Shown: piece after piece, positions 43,965 through 51,948 of the stretch
How the letters are laid out: each line of letters begins with the position of its first letter
Numbering within the stretch: position 1 is the first letter of the stretch
DNA from: CAILZL01 sp050181835
Lineage (GTDB): Bacteria > Pseudomonadota > Gammaproteobacteria > Steroidobacterales > Steroidobacteraceae
Direction: 5' to 3'
NCBI GenBank assembly: GCA_050181835.1
Contig: JBFXCU010000007.1
Location: forward strand, 1-64,000
DNA: 64,000 nucleotides
Made by a program: the position numbers and the translations under genes
The notes under the pieces: model-generated
Databases searched by the model: none
The model's input: the letters and a program-made list of their open reading frames with translations, nothing else
What the model was told of the DNA's origin: nothing

Positions 43965-44843
43965 GTTGATCCTCTTTGTTACGTTCGCTGTTCTTGTCCA
44001 AGTTCGGTTTCTTTTTTGGTTGCTGCGGGTTTTCGTTACGCTGCGAAGCCACTGTACCGGAGGATTGATCGGGTCGCTGACGTTCGGTGTTTTGTTGTGC
44101 TGGAGGCGACGGCTGCTGACGGGTGTTTTTGCCTACAGAGGCGGGCTGTTGCGGAGATGCATCTCTCGGTTCGATACGTTCATTGTTGCGCGCATCAGAG
44201 TTGTTGCGTGATGGTTCCTGCGTTGTACGGCCAGTGACTGGTGCACGTTGCGTGGGTTGTGACCGCTCTTGTCGGACTACCGGCGTGCGTGGTTGGTAGT
44301 GGTAGTTTTTGCTCCGCAGTTCCCGTTGCTGTTCCACTCGTGGATAGTGGTCGCGGTTGTATTGCCGTTGATAAATGGGCAAGGGCGCAGGCGCAGGTGC
44401 TGTGTTGCGATTCCACTGGTTCCAGCCACTTCGATGCCGAGACCAGTCATTGCCCCAGTGCTCATCCCAGCGCGGTGCGGCATCCCGCCGCCAGCTGAGA
44501 AAATACTGTGGCGGCAGACGGTAGTACCGAACCGGGATGCGCAGTACGAATTCCGGCACATATCATATATTGGTTGTACCAAGTCCCATGGGCCATTGTA
44601 CCAGTCGCTCTGATACCAGTAGTCGTCCTGATATACCCAGTAATAACCATCGTAGAAGAAGTAGTTTGAATTCAGATCCGGCGCGTAATACACCGGATAG
44701 CCCGGCACTCGCACCAGTTGTGGGTACACCGGCAAGTTGATGCCAATGCTGAGATTGGCTGATCTGATGCCAATGCTCACTTGTGCCGTGGCCGGTGTGA
44801 TGATGCACCACAGTAGTGATGCTAGAATCAGCTTGTTACGCAT
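43954..44843 (-). pseudogene. Exported Tyr-rich protein broken by a frameshift
   Basis: From ATG 44843 (GGAG upstream) a signal peptide (MRNKLILASLLWCIITPATA) and NYFFYDGYYWVYQDDYWYQS continue to GPWDLVQPIYD. The family then expects VPEFVLRIPVRYY, which is found in another frame from 44559 onward and runs 200 residues (RPP, Gln/Arg/Pro-rich) to TAA 43954. The two parts join if two bases (44560-44561, within an ATATATGATATG stretch) are removed. A 2-base slip in the AT run is the likely cause; a sequencing error cannot be excluded. Confidence 0.75.
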
Positions 44844-44988
44844 GACATGTTCTCCGCGATGAGAAAAGTAAGCCTGATCAGGAAATCGTTCGATTAACGA
44901 AGGAAAACTCTGTGGGGCAAGCTCAGGACGAGTGTATCTGATCAGATGTGATCCAAGTGCGTGCAATCTAGAGTGCGGCCATTGTAGC

Positions 44989-45006
44989 GTCTGTACGCTA
45001 GCGCAC
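44989..45006 (-). promoter_or_regulatory. Cluster motif, copy 2
   Basis: GTCTGTACGCTAGCGCAC; read toward the minus-strand gene it is GTGCGCTAGCGTACAGAC. It lies 145 bases before ATG 44843 and faces copy 3 across a 27-base gap. TACAAT follows it closely on the minus strand, a possible -10. Confidence 0.75.
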
Positions 45007-45033
45007 TTGCTGATGTCGCCATTCATCAACAAG

Positions 45034-45051
45034 GTGTGTCAGCGTACAGAG
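45034..45051 (+). promoter_or_regulatory. Cluster motif, copy 3
   Basis: GTGTGTCAGCGTACAGAG, pointing toward the outer-membrane protein gene 89 bases away. With copy 2 it forms the first divergent pair. Confidence 0.65.
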
Positions 45052-45140
45052 AAAGAGTTTCTCGATGTGTAGCCTTGCTGTTGTCTGGCATTCATGTTGA
45101 ATGCTGTTTGGGATTTCCAACTCAATACTAAGGAACCATC

Positions 45141-45743
45141 ATGAGACTTCTGACTACTGCAGTAACGGTGTTGTCGCTGGGTATCATCCCGGCGCTTGCC
45201 CAGAGCGCGACGCCACAGGCCAATCCCAGCGGTCCGTATGTTGGCGTGGGCTGGGGACAAATGAATCTGGACTTGCATAACCTCAGCGATGTCGGCACGG
45301 CCACCAGCAAGATCGTCAAGGCTGACGATAATGCATGGAAACTGTTTGCTGGCTGGCGCTTGAATTCATATCTCGCATTTGAAGCGGCATACATCGACTT
45401 CGGCCAACCCGGTGACCGGTTTGATTCCAGTGGTTCAAACGGCAACTACAAGGTTGAGCTGAATGGCTTTGCGCCTTACATCATTGGCAGTATTCCGCTT
45501 GGTAATGCCGAATTGTTTGCCAAGGCTGGTAGCTATTTCTATGACGTGAATGTCTTGGTGGATTTAGACAATCCGGGTCCGGATATAAGATCGAGTCACA
45601 GTCGTAATGACTTTTTGTACGGTGGTGGCATTGGTTATACCTTCATGGATCATCTCCATGTGCGCGCTGAGTACGAAGTCGTTGATTTGAAAAACGCCAG
45701 TAACTCTCAGGCTATCTGGCTCAGCGGCGCTTGGCGGTTCTAA
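45141..45743 (+). CDS. Outer-membrane beta-barrel protein, OmpA-like fold
   Basis: A 200-residue protein with a signal peptide (cut after ALA, before QSATPQ) and eight predicted beta strands: GPYVGVGWGQMNLDL, WKLFAGWRLNSYLAFEAAYID, NGFAPYIIGSI, ELFAKAGSYFYDVNV, NDFLYGGGIGYTFM, HLHVRAEYEVV, and the last strand QAIWLSGAWRF ending in aromatic Phe as barrels require. It lacks a peptidoglycan-binding domain. Similar small barrels act in envelope stability or stress; exact role unknown. Confidence 0.85.
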   Translation: MRLLTTAVTVLSLGIIPALAQSATPQANPSGPYVGVGWGQMNLDLHNLSDVGTATSKIVKADDNAWKLFAGWRLNSYLAFEAAYIDFGQPGDRFDSSGSNGNYKVELNGFAPYIIGSIPLGNAELFAKAGSYFYDVNVLVDLDNPGPDIRSSHSRNDFLYGGGIGYTFMDHLHVRAEYEVVDLKNASNSQAIWLSGAWRF

Positions 45744-45755
45744 AGTTCATTCGGC

Positions 45756-45775
45756 CTGCCTCGCTTGTGAGGCAG
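45756..45775 (+). terminator. Hairpin after the barrel gene
   Basis: CTGCCTC (45756-45762) and GAGGCAG (45769-45775) form a 7-bp stem, extended by one mismatch. No T-run follows, so it is a weak terminator candidate. Confidence 0.4.
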
Positions 45776-45846
45776 ACCGGGGGATTTGAAGAGAATTCTT
45801 CCACTCCGATCGTTAATGGCTTTTGATCCACTACGGGATATCATTC

Positions 45847-46062
45847 ATGAATTGGCAAATTGTCCAAGGTAACTGGAAGCAGTTCAGAGGTACGGTGCGG
45901 GCGCGGTGGGGGAAACTCACTGACGACCATCTGGACGAGATTGCCGACAAGCGCGAACAATTACTGGGCAAGATTCAGGAGATGTATGGCATCGAGCGGG
46001 CCGAAGCAAATCGGGAAATCGAGCTGTTCGAAGAACGTAACAAGAACTACGCGCCCAAGTAG
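45847..46062 (+). CDS. CsbD family stress protein
   Basis: A 71-residue highly charged protein. NWQIVQGNWKQFRGTVRARW and GKLTDDHLDEIADKREQLLG are the CsbD pattern. CsbD proteins are general-stress induced in many bacteria, function unknown; a second one lies at 50180. ATG 45847 is used, not the upstream in-frame start at 45823, because the family starts at MNW. Confidence 0.9.
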   Translation: MNWQIVQGNWKQFRGTVRARWGKLTDDHLDEIADKREQLLGKIQEMYGIERAEANREIELFEERNKNYAPK

Positions 46063-46128
46063 CAGTTAGTCCTATTCTGAACCACCGAATTGGTCCGGCA
46101 GTTATTGCCTCACATTTGGAGATCCCGT

Positions 46129-46299
46129 ATGCGCTGGCATCGTTGCATTGATATGTTGGCGCCTTCGGTCTTTAGTCCCAAGGTAACGCCCGATCCGGCC
46201 AGCGCCGAGCGACTCAACGCAAAGCTGGAGCAAGCCATGGCGAAACTGAAGCAGGGTAATCAACGTAGCCAGCTCACTAGGCGCGCGACACCGTTCTAG
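46129..46299 (+). CDS. Small hypothetical protein (56 aa)
   Basis: Not recognised. GGAG lies 8 bases before ATG 46129. The product starts MRWHRCIDMLAPSVFSPKVT and has a charged helical middle (ASAERLNAKLEQAMAKLKQG). It is 66 bases behind the CsbD gene, on the same strand, and may share its transcript. Real coding is suggested by the ribosome site only. Confidence 0.4.
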   Translation: MRWHRCIDMLAPSVFSPKVTPDPASAERLNAKLEQAMAKLKQGNQRSQLTRRATPF

Positions 46300-46303
46300 C
46301 GGC

Positions 46304-46522
46304 CTAACGGTTTTTTGCACTCACCAGCAGCACACCGCCTGCTATCAGTAAGCCAATGCCTGCCCACAGGGGCAGGTTGACGCGTTCTTTCTCGTCAATG
46401 GATAGCTCTACTACACCAAGATCTACTTGATGTGTTTCTTTGGTGTAGCTGAATCCGCCATAGGCAAGACCTAACGCTCCCGCTACGAGTAAGACCACGG
46501 CGATGAGTGATTGACTGTTCAT
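46304..46522 (-). CDS. DUF3185 family membrane protein (72 aa)
   Basis: Two transmembrane helices (SLIAVVLLVAGALGLAYGGF and PLWAGIGLLIAGGVLLVSA) flank the conserved middle YTKETHQVDLGVVELSIDEKE of DUF3185. Function unknown; often near CsbD and DUF5670 genes. The ATG 46522 overlaps the stop of the upstream gene (TAATG), so the pair is probably translated together. Confidence 0.85.
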   Translation of the reverse strand: MNSQSLIAVVLLVAGALGLAYGGFSYTKETHQVDLGVVELSIDEKERVNLPLWAGIGLLIAGGVLLVSAKNR

Positions 46523-46668
46523 TAGAGTCGCCGTCCCTGAATCACCCTCACCAGAATCATGATGATGGCGATGACCAGCAGAATGTGGATAAAACCACCC
46601 ATTGAATAGGAAGTAACGAGTCCCAGTGCCCAGAGAATGAGCAACACAATCGCGATGGTTTCTAGCAT
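46522..46668 (-). CDS. DUF5670/lmo0937-type membrane peptide (48 aa)
   Basis: The product begins MLETIAIVLLILWALGLVTS and continues with MGGFIHILLVIAIIMILVRV and a short basic tail, the pattern of lmo0937-type peptides: two helices around an MGG(F/I)-I-H centre. Function unknown, stress-associated in many bacteria. A copy of the cluster motif lies 66 bases upstream; TAA and the next ATG share a base. Confidence 0.85.
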   Translation of the reverse strand: MLETIAIVLLILWALGLVTSYSMGGFIHILLVIAIIMILVRVIQGRRL

Positions 46669-46734
46669 GGTCGTTCTCACAGATTTGTGTGGCGAAGCGT
46701 TTACATGGCAAGACTAATTTTATGTCCATTTCTA

Positions 46735-46752
46735 GTCTGTTCGTTACCGCAC
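46735..46752 (-). promoter_or_regulatory. Cluster motif, copy 4
   Basis: GTCTGTTCGTTACCGCAC; toward the gene it reads GTGCGGTAACGAACAGAC, with A for T at position 12. It lies 66 bases before ATG 46668; CATAAAAT follows about 10 bases nearer the gene. Confidence 0.65.
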
Positions 46753-46786
46753 CTTGGCGGGTGATATATTACTAAGCATCAATCGA

Positions 46787-47665
46787 TCAGCGCGCTATTT
46801 GCTGGCGCAGGATCTCCCGATGCTTCATGTCGAGGTACTGCTGTCGATTCAGCTCATGTAATTGCGCCGGATATTCTTCAATGCTGGCGTACCAGTCGTT
46901 AAGACGCTGATTAAGTTGCTGCGAAGCCGGTGTTGCCAGTGTGTCAAGATAAGCCACGATGGCCAAGTAGTACCGCATGGTGTTGCGTTCGACCACGCCT
47001 CGCTGGCCACCGATATAGACAGGTTGGCTATTGGACTGTGAACCCACTCGGGTGAAGCCAATCTTGTTCCGACCACCCGTGGCCAGATAACTCTGCATGG
47101 CGAATCGGGTTATTGCGCCGTAGCGATAGGCATACGACATGTGCAGGAAGCTGTGTGTGGCATCAAGGCCGGCTAACTCCAGAACAATGCGATAGTCACT
47201 GGTACCCAGTGGCCCTTTGGGCGCACTCAGCGTGACTTGCTGGTAACTGGTGCCAAGCTTGGCGGCGCTGAAATTGAACTCGAACAAATAGCCATCGGCC
47301 AGCGGCTGATCGAATTTTCTGCCGACAGTCACGCTTATCGTGTCACCGCCAGACAACTGGTTGACGCGACAGTCCTTTACGTTCAAATGCAGTATCAGGA
47401 TGTCGCACCAATTTTTCGCGCTCAGCAATGCTGGCCCCACTACCGCAAAGGACTGATCAATACGGGCATAGATGTCGCCTTGCAAGGCGTCCGGCTGCTC
47501 GCTAGATTCAAGGTACAAAGGTTTGTTGAACTGATTGTTGCTGAGCTGTTTTTGTAAGGCGATGTTGCGTGTCTGCAATGCTGCTGCGTTTTGCGCATGC
47601 GCCAGCGATGCATTGCATAGCAGCAATAGGCACAACAGTGTTTTACTGGCTAGTCGCCCGTCCAT
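46787..47665 (-). CDS. Exported protein partner of the PLD lipoprotein (292 aa)
   Basis: A signal peptide (MDGRLASKTLLCLLLLCNAS, cut after AHA) precedes a mature protein with NNQFNKPLYLES, GDIYARIDQSF and a long helical C-terminus. It is not recognised by function; homologues commonly sit next to cardiolipin-synthase-like PLD genes and appear periplasmic. ATG 47665 shares a base with the stop of the PLD gene, so coupling is likely. The cysteines C109/C120-type pair (NWCDILILH, KDCRVN) may form a disulfide. Confidence 0.7.
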   Translation of the reverse strand: MDGRLASKTLLCLLLLCNASLAHAQNAAALQTRNIALQKQLSNNQFNKPLYLESSEQPDALQGDIYARIDQSFAVVGPALLSAKNWCDILILHLNVKDCRVNQLSGGDTISVTVGRKFDQPLADGYLFEFNFSAAKLGTSYQQVTLSAPKGPLGTSDYRIVLELAGLDATHSFLHMSYAYRYGAITRFAMQSYLATGGRNKIGFTRVGSQSNSQPVYIGGQRGVVERNTMRYYLAIVAYLDTLATPASQQLNQRLNDWYASIEEYPAQLHELNRQQYLDMKHREILRQQIAR

Positions 47666-49035
47666 TACAGCCAGTATTCCCAAAGGCGGCCAATCAGCTC
47701 CTTGGCTCGGACGCGCAGCGGCCGACGTTGCCAAGTTGTCAGTATGATCGGGGTCGATTGGGCAAAATCATCCATGAATGCAGTACGCATTTTTTCGCCG
47801 AAGCCCGTGCCGAGTACCACGGCGTTGATTTCGTAGTTGTGCAGAAAGCTGCGCCAATCAAGGTTGGTAGAGCCGACGGTCGACCACACACCGTCGATCA
47901 CCGCCGTCTTCACATGTAGCAATGCACCGTGTCTTTCGTACAGTTTTACGCCTGCCTTTAACAAGTTCGTGTAGTGAGCACGACCGGCATGAAACACCAG
48001 CCATGAATCGGTGCTGCTAGGCAATACCAATTTGACATCAACGCCGCGTTTTACTGCTGCCTTGAGCGCCGTAATCAGTTGCGGATCAGGAACGAAGTAG
48101 GCGTTGGTCAACCAGACTTCAGTTTCAGCGCTACCAATCGCCGAAATCAGCGTGGCATAAATAAGACTGTAGGGTTCATTCGGCGAGCTGCCGATGGCGC
48201 GTACCACATCGCTTCCGGCACGCACGGGCAGCGGATAGTAATTGCGCGGCGCGAGGGGCTCGCCTTGTTGTTCTTCCCAGGTTCCGATGAATAGCTTCTG
48301 CAGCTCGTTGACCGCCGGGCCCTCGAGTTGCAGATCGGTATCGCGCCAGGGCAATGCACCACTAGGCCTGATTTTGGATTTGTGGCTGAACGATCCACCT
48401 GAATAGACGCTGCTGATATTGATGCCGCCGAGAAAGGCGACTCGTCCATCGACGATCAGTAGTTTGCGATGATCGCGCTGGTTCACGTTCCAACCTGCCT
48501 TGGCGGTTAACGGATTAACAGGATTGAATTCCATCACATTGATGCCGACGTCGGTGAGGCTGGTGAAAAACGCACTTGGCGTACTGAGTGTACCGACACT
48601 GTCGTGGATAAGATTGACTTGTACACCAGCCTGTTGCTTGGTGATCAATGCGGCTGCAAAGCGCTGTCCGACTTCATCATCATCAAGGATGTAGGTTTCC
48701 ATGTTGATGTGATCCTTGGCGGAATCGATGGCTGCGATCATCGCCTGGTAGGTACTCGGCCCGTCCTGCAACAGCTCGACTTTATTGTCGATCGTCAGGG
48801 GGCTGCCGATAATCGCTTGTTCAAGCGCCAGATGAATGTCGAAAATATTGGTAGGCGCGCCGCTGCTTTTCAGCTTGTCGATGATGGCCTTACTGCGTTG
48901 GGCAGAAAGTGGTCCCCTCGAATTATCGAGTTGCACCGACGGTGTTGCGCGCGGCGACAGGATGGGGACGATAGTTGGTAAGGAAGTGCAAGCTGCCAGA
49001 ACTATCAATGCCAGCAGTGCAATGACTCGTCGCAT
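47665..49035 (-). CDS. Phospholipase D-like / cardiolipin synthase-like lipoprotein
   Basis: A 456-residue protein with a lipobox LAAC near residue 13. Two PLD domains: the first H-x-K-x4-D in QRDHRKLLIVDGRVAFLGG, the second in LLHVKTAVIDGVWSTVGSTNL. Cardiolipin synthases are usually membrane-anchored by helices; a lipid anchor puts this enzyme on the periplasmic or outer-membrane face. It may make cardiolipin or hydrolyse phospholipids. The start ATG 49035 is chosen because the lipoprotein signal begins there. Confidence 0.88.
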   Translation of the reverse strand: MRRVIALLALIVLAACTSLPTIVPILSPRATPSVQLDNSRGPLSAQRSKAIIDKLKSSGAPTNIFDIHLALEQAIIGSPLTIDNKVELLQDGPSTYQAMIAAIDSAKDHINMETYILDDDEVGQRFAAALITKQQAGVQVNLIHDSVGTLSTPSAFFTSLTDVGINVMEFNPVNPLTAKAGWNVNQRDHRKLLIVDGRVAFLGGINISSVYSGGSFSHKSKIRPSGALPWRDTDLQLEGPAVNELQKLFIGTWEEQQGEPLAPRNYYPLPVRAGSDVVRAIGSSPNEPYSLIYATLISAIGSAETEVWLTNAYFVPDPQLITALKAAVKRGVDVKLVLPSSTDSWLVFHAGRAHYTNLLKAGVKLYERHGALLHVKTAVIDGVWSTVGSTNLDWRSFLHNYEINAVVLGTGFGEKMRTAFMDDFAQSTPIILTTWQRRPLRVRAKELIGRLWEYWL

Positions 49036-49270
49036 GGAGTGCAGACTCAACCAGTACCCGCCAGAGTATTGCGGCTTGGGATTACACAACATATACATAT
49101 GACCACTTGAGCATCAATTGTTCAGCCTTTTATTTGTCGCCAACTATTTCCTTCATTCAGGCGGGAAATGTTCCATAGCAGCAGGACGCTCCCTGCATCC
49201 CTGTATGATCGGCATTCCCCACATCCATGTAGGGAGGGATTCTATTCCGACTTCTTGCGATAAATCCTGT

Positions 49271-50101
49271 TTACAGCTTCAACGCCTTTGATTCGACGCT
49301 CTTCACGCCACGCACATTCTGTGCAAACTCAATTGCCAACGCACGCTCTGCGCCGTTGTCCACTTTGCCACTGAGCGTGACGATGCCGTCCTTGGTATTG
49401 ACGGTGATATCCGATCCGTGGATATTGCTGGAATACCAATACGTTGATTTCACCTTGGTGGTGATCCAACCATCGGCAATGACCTCACCAGTGTCACGTG
49501 CAGTTTCCTTAGTAGTTGCTACGACACCTGGTTTGGCATCCTTGACCACCAGCTGATTGTCTACTGACACTACGCCATGCGTGTTCATCGCCAGACGCGT
49601 AGCAAGTTCCTTGGCAGTCGGGCTTTCAGCGCTGCCCATCAACTTGACCTTACCTGCCTTGGTATCGACATCGACGGCCAGGCCGCTAACATGCTTGCTC
49701 CACAACAGCTTTGATTTAACTTCTGTCGTGATAGTGGCATCGTCGATCACTTCACCAAAACTGCGCGTAGTCGAGGCTTTGGCCGGCACATAGTCAGGTT
49801 GGATCATGATCTGATTGTCGACTTCCTTGATGCCACTGACACTCAGTGCAATCTGTTTGGCCAGATCTTTGCTGACACTTTCTTCGACAGTACCTGTCAA
49901 TGTGGCCTTGCCAGCATGCACCGAGACCTTAAGGTCATTGGCGCGCAGGTAAGGACTCAAGGCGTAAGTAGTCCAGATCTGGGTTTCCTGTCGCGCTTCG
50001 GTGATGTCCTGAGAAATGGTGTCGGCAGCGAACGTATTGCTGGTGCTCAACGCCAGCAAGATTCCGGTGGCGATAATTGAATTGCGTACTTGTGTGATCA
50101 T
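49271..50101 (-). CDS. Periplasmic protein with three BON domains
   Basis: A 276-residue exported protein (signal cut after TFA) with three BON modules, at about 40-102 (VSVHAGKATLTGTVEES), 118-185 (VDVDTKAGKVKLMGSAES) and 205-272 (ITVNTKDGIVTLSGKVDN). Each ends with a G-V-x-x-V-x-N/S strand. BON domains (as in OsmY) bind lipid and respond to osmotic or envelope stress. It follows the CsbD gene by 78 bases on the same strand. Confidence 0.93.
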   Translation of the reverse strand: MITQVRNSIIATGILLALSTSNTFAADTISQDITEARQETQIWTTYALSPYLRANDLKVSVHAGKATLTGTVEESVSKDLAKQIALSVSGIKEVDNQIMIQPDYVPAKASTTRSFGEVIDDATITTEVKSKLLWSKHVSGLAVDVDTKAGKVKLMGSAESPTAKELATRLAMNTHGVVSVDNQLVVKDAKPGVVATTKETARDTGEVIADGWITTKVKSTYWYSSNIHGSDITVNTKDGIVTLSGKVDNGAERALAIEFAQNVRGVKSVESKALKL

Positions 50102-50152
50102 GGAATAGCTCCAAAATATAAATTAAACGAATTGATGAGTTAAGGAAGTAGT

Positions 50153-50173
50153 GCGTCGGATTTGCTCCGACGC
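50153..50173 (-). terminator. Hairpin between CsbD and BON genes
   Basis: GCGTCGGA (50153-50160) and TCCGACGC (50166-50173) form a perfect 8-bp stem with a 5-base loop, 7 bases past the CsbD stop. No T-run on the minus strand; probably attenuates or stabilises the message rather than ending it. Confidence 0.5.
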
Positions 50174-50179
50174 GAAAGG

Positions 50180-50398
50180 TTAAAAGCGGTGCTTAGTGAA
50201 AAATCGTTCGACCTGCATGTCGGCTTCTTCGCGGCTCACGGCATATCGTTCGTGAATCAGGCCAGCCAATTTCTGGGTGTGACCTTCGAGCTTAAGCAAC
50301 TCGTCTTCACTGATGTCGCCCCAAGCGACCTTGGCTGCGCCGACATATTGTTGCCATTTGCCTTTAAGCTCTTCAATGCTAGGTATGTTCGTGTGCAT
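50180..50398 (-). CDS. CsbD family stress protein (second copy)
   Basis: A 72-residue charged protein: IEELKGKWQQYVGAAKVAWG and ISEDELLKLEGHTQKLAGLI, then a basic C-terminus VERFFTKHRF. It lies 5 bases behind the OmpA gene in the DUF4398-OmpA-CsbD-BON run. Its relation to the 45847 protein is clear by pattern but the sequences differ widely. Confidence 0.9.
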   Translation of the reverse strand: MHTNIPSIEELKGKWQQYVGAAKVAWGDISEDELLKLEGHTQKLAGLIHERYAVSREEADMQVERFFTKHRF

Positions 50399-50403
50399 GT
50401 CAT

Positions 50404-51324
50404 CTATCTCGACGACAGCTGTGTGTTGGCAATGATCACTTCGACACGCCGATTCAGTTGCCGTCCAGTGACGGAGGCGTTGTCGCCAACCGGCATGCCT
50501 TCGCCTTTGCCGATCGCTGTCATGCGTGACGCATCGATACCCTGTGCAACTAGGTAGTATTTGACGGCATCGGCGCGGCGCTGTGAAAGGCCTTGGTTGT
50601 AAGCATCGCTGCCAACACTGTCAGTGTGGCCTTCAATCAAGGTGGTGCGTTCTGGATATTTATTGAGGAAACCAGCCAATTTGGCGAGGTGGTTGTTGCC
50701 ACCAGTATTCAAGTCGGCAGTGCCGCTGGCGAACAGCACGTCACCTAAAGTAAGCACCAAACCGCGATCCGTCACTTCGGCCTGTAGCTCGTCGATTTGA
50801 CGTTGCAGTTCACTTGCACTGTTTTGGGCGTCGGCGATAGCCGCAGCTGAACGTTGGTTGGCTAACTCGGCCGCCGCCCTTTGATTGTTTGCATCGACCG
50901 TGGCTGCATCAGCACGACGCTTGGCCGAGTTTGCTTCGTTAGTGCGCGACTGCAGTCGCATGGCATCGCGTTGCTCGCCCAACGCCTTACGCTGGTCTAC
51001 GGCAAAATTGGTTTCCGCTTGCGCCTGTGCAATAGCGATCTTGCGATCGGCAAGGAACACTAGGTGCGTACCCACGGCCAAGTCAGATTGGGGCTGTTCG
51101 GCTGCCTTCACCGCGATATCTGCGTCCTTCATGGCTAGTGGTGCGCGGCTACCCAGTTCCGGATCAGCCTGTAGTTGCGTTAAGCGGCTGCGCAGGCTAT
51201 CGGCACCATCGGGTTTGGTTGGGCCAGCAGCACACGCTGTAAGTAGTGCACAGGCAACGGCGGTAGCTACCACGGCGGTGGACCGAGTTCCTACCAATTT
51301 GTTGAGATTCGAATAGCTGTACAT
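50404..51324 (-). CDS. DUF4398/OmpA-domain lipoprotein
   Basis: A 306-residue protein. The signal ends LLTAC (lipidated Cys near 31). The first half is DUF4398-like with a long Ala/Gln/Arg coiled coil (about 85-180); the C-terminal OmpA domain has DVLFASGTADLN, IEGHTDSVGSDAYNQGLSQR and LNRRVEVIIAN, so it should bind peptidoglycan. A periplasm-spanning rod is inferred. Its ATG shares a base with the stop of the upstream DUF4398 gene. Confidence 0.92.
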   Translation of the reverse strand: MYSYSNLNKLVGTRSTAVVATAVACALLTACAAGPTKPDGADSLRSRLTQLQADPELGSRAPLAMKDADIAVKAAEQPQSDLAVGTHLVFLADRKIAIAQAQAETNFAVDQRKALGEQRDAMRLQSRTNEANSAKRRADAATVDANNQRAAAELANQRSAAAIADAQNSASELQRQIDELQAEVTDRGLVLTLGDVLFASGTADLNTGGNNHLAKLAGFLNKYPERTTLIEGHTDSVGSDAYNQGLSQRRADAVKYYLVAQGIDASRMTAIGKGEGMPVGDNASVTGRQLNRRVEVIIANTQLSSR

Positions 51325-51737
51325 TATTTTGCTCCAGTGTTGCGCTGCATTTCCTGCGACAGGATGGCAGTGCTTTGCTTGATTTCGTCGTTGACCGCTT
51401 GCGCCTTGGCAGCTTCGTTCTTGGCAGAGGCCAGTTCGGCATCGGCGCGTGATTCCAGGGCGAGACGCTCTGCCACAATCATGTGATCTTTCAGCTTTTC
51501 ATCGTTTACGGCAGCCTGAGCCGCAGTCAGTTTCTCGCGTGCCTCACGCAGTTCGGGTGATGCGGCGTCGGTAATACGGGTGCGGTCGGCGGCAGCAATG
51601 GCCTGCTCGGCTGCCTTCATGGCGACGGTAGGTTCGGGTGGGATAGTGGCACAGGCAGCGATAGTCAATACGCTGCATATAGCGGTGATGCTAGCTGCGC
51701 GCTGCAATGAACGAGGCAGGACTGAAAACTTGATCAT
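51324..51737 (-). CDS. DUF4398 lipoprotein
   Basis: A 137-residue lipoprotein (IAAC lipobox) with the DUF4398 core MKAAEQAIAAADRTRITDAA and SPELREAREKLTAAQAAV, then a helical C-terminus. Paralogous to the first half of the next gene; the pair is translated through a TAATG overlap. Likely first gene of the DUF4398-OmpA-CsbD-BON operon. Copy 5 of the cluster motif is 99 bases upstream. Confidence 0.88.
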   Translation of the reverse strand: MIKFSVLPRSLQRAASITAICSVLTIAACATIPPEPTVAMKAAEQAIAAADRTRITDAASPELREAREKLTAAQAAVNDEKLKDHMIVAERLALESRADAELASAKNEAAKAQAVNDEIKQSTAILSQEMQRNTGAK

Positions 51738-51836
51738 GCTGAATTCTCCTTGGCGAAGATGAAATTGGCCGAGTTGAATAACAATGAGTGAACGGCCCTT
51801 CGAGAAGTGGCAAGCGTGCGCGGCGTTTGGTTATTA

Positions 51837-51854
51837 GTCTGTACGCTGGCGAAC
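51837..51854 (-). promoter_or_regulatory. Cluster motif, copy 5
   Basis: GTCTGTACGCTGGCGAAC; toward the DUF4398 gene it reads GTTCGCCAGCGTACAGAC. It is 99 bases before ATG 51737 and faces copy 6 across 20 bases. Confidence 0.75.
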
Positions 51855-51874
51855 TTAGGTGTATAACCGACTGT

Positions 51875-51892
51875 GTCTGTTACCGTACATAC
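51875..51892 (+). promoter_or_regulatory. Cluster motif, copy 6 (weak)
   Basis: GTCTGTTACCGTACATAC, pointing to the Crp-like gene 56 bases away. It keeps GT...G...CGTACA...AC but differs at positions 3, 4 and 16. The second divergent pair with copy 5. Confidence 0.5.
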
Positions 51893-51948
51893 TGGCACGA
51901 AGTGAGCAGGGGACAATTCAGTATCAACAATGGGAAAAAGATAGTTAC

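Noticed and set aside
47237..47557. 106-codon plus-strand frame inside the PLD partner gene
   Set aside because: Antisense to a gene with a signal peptide and TAATG coupling; no independent support.
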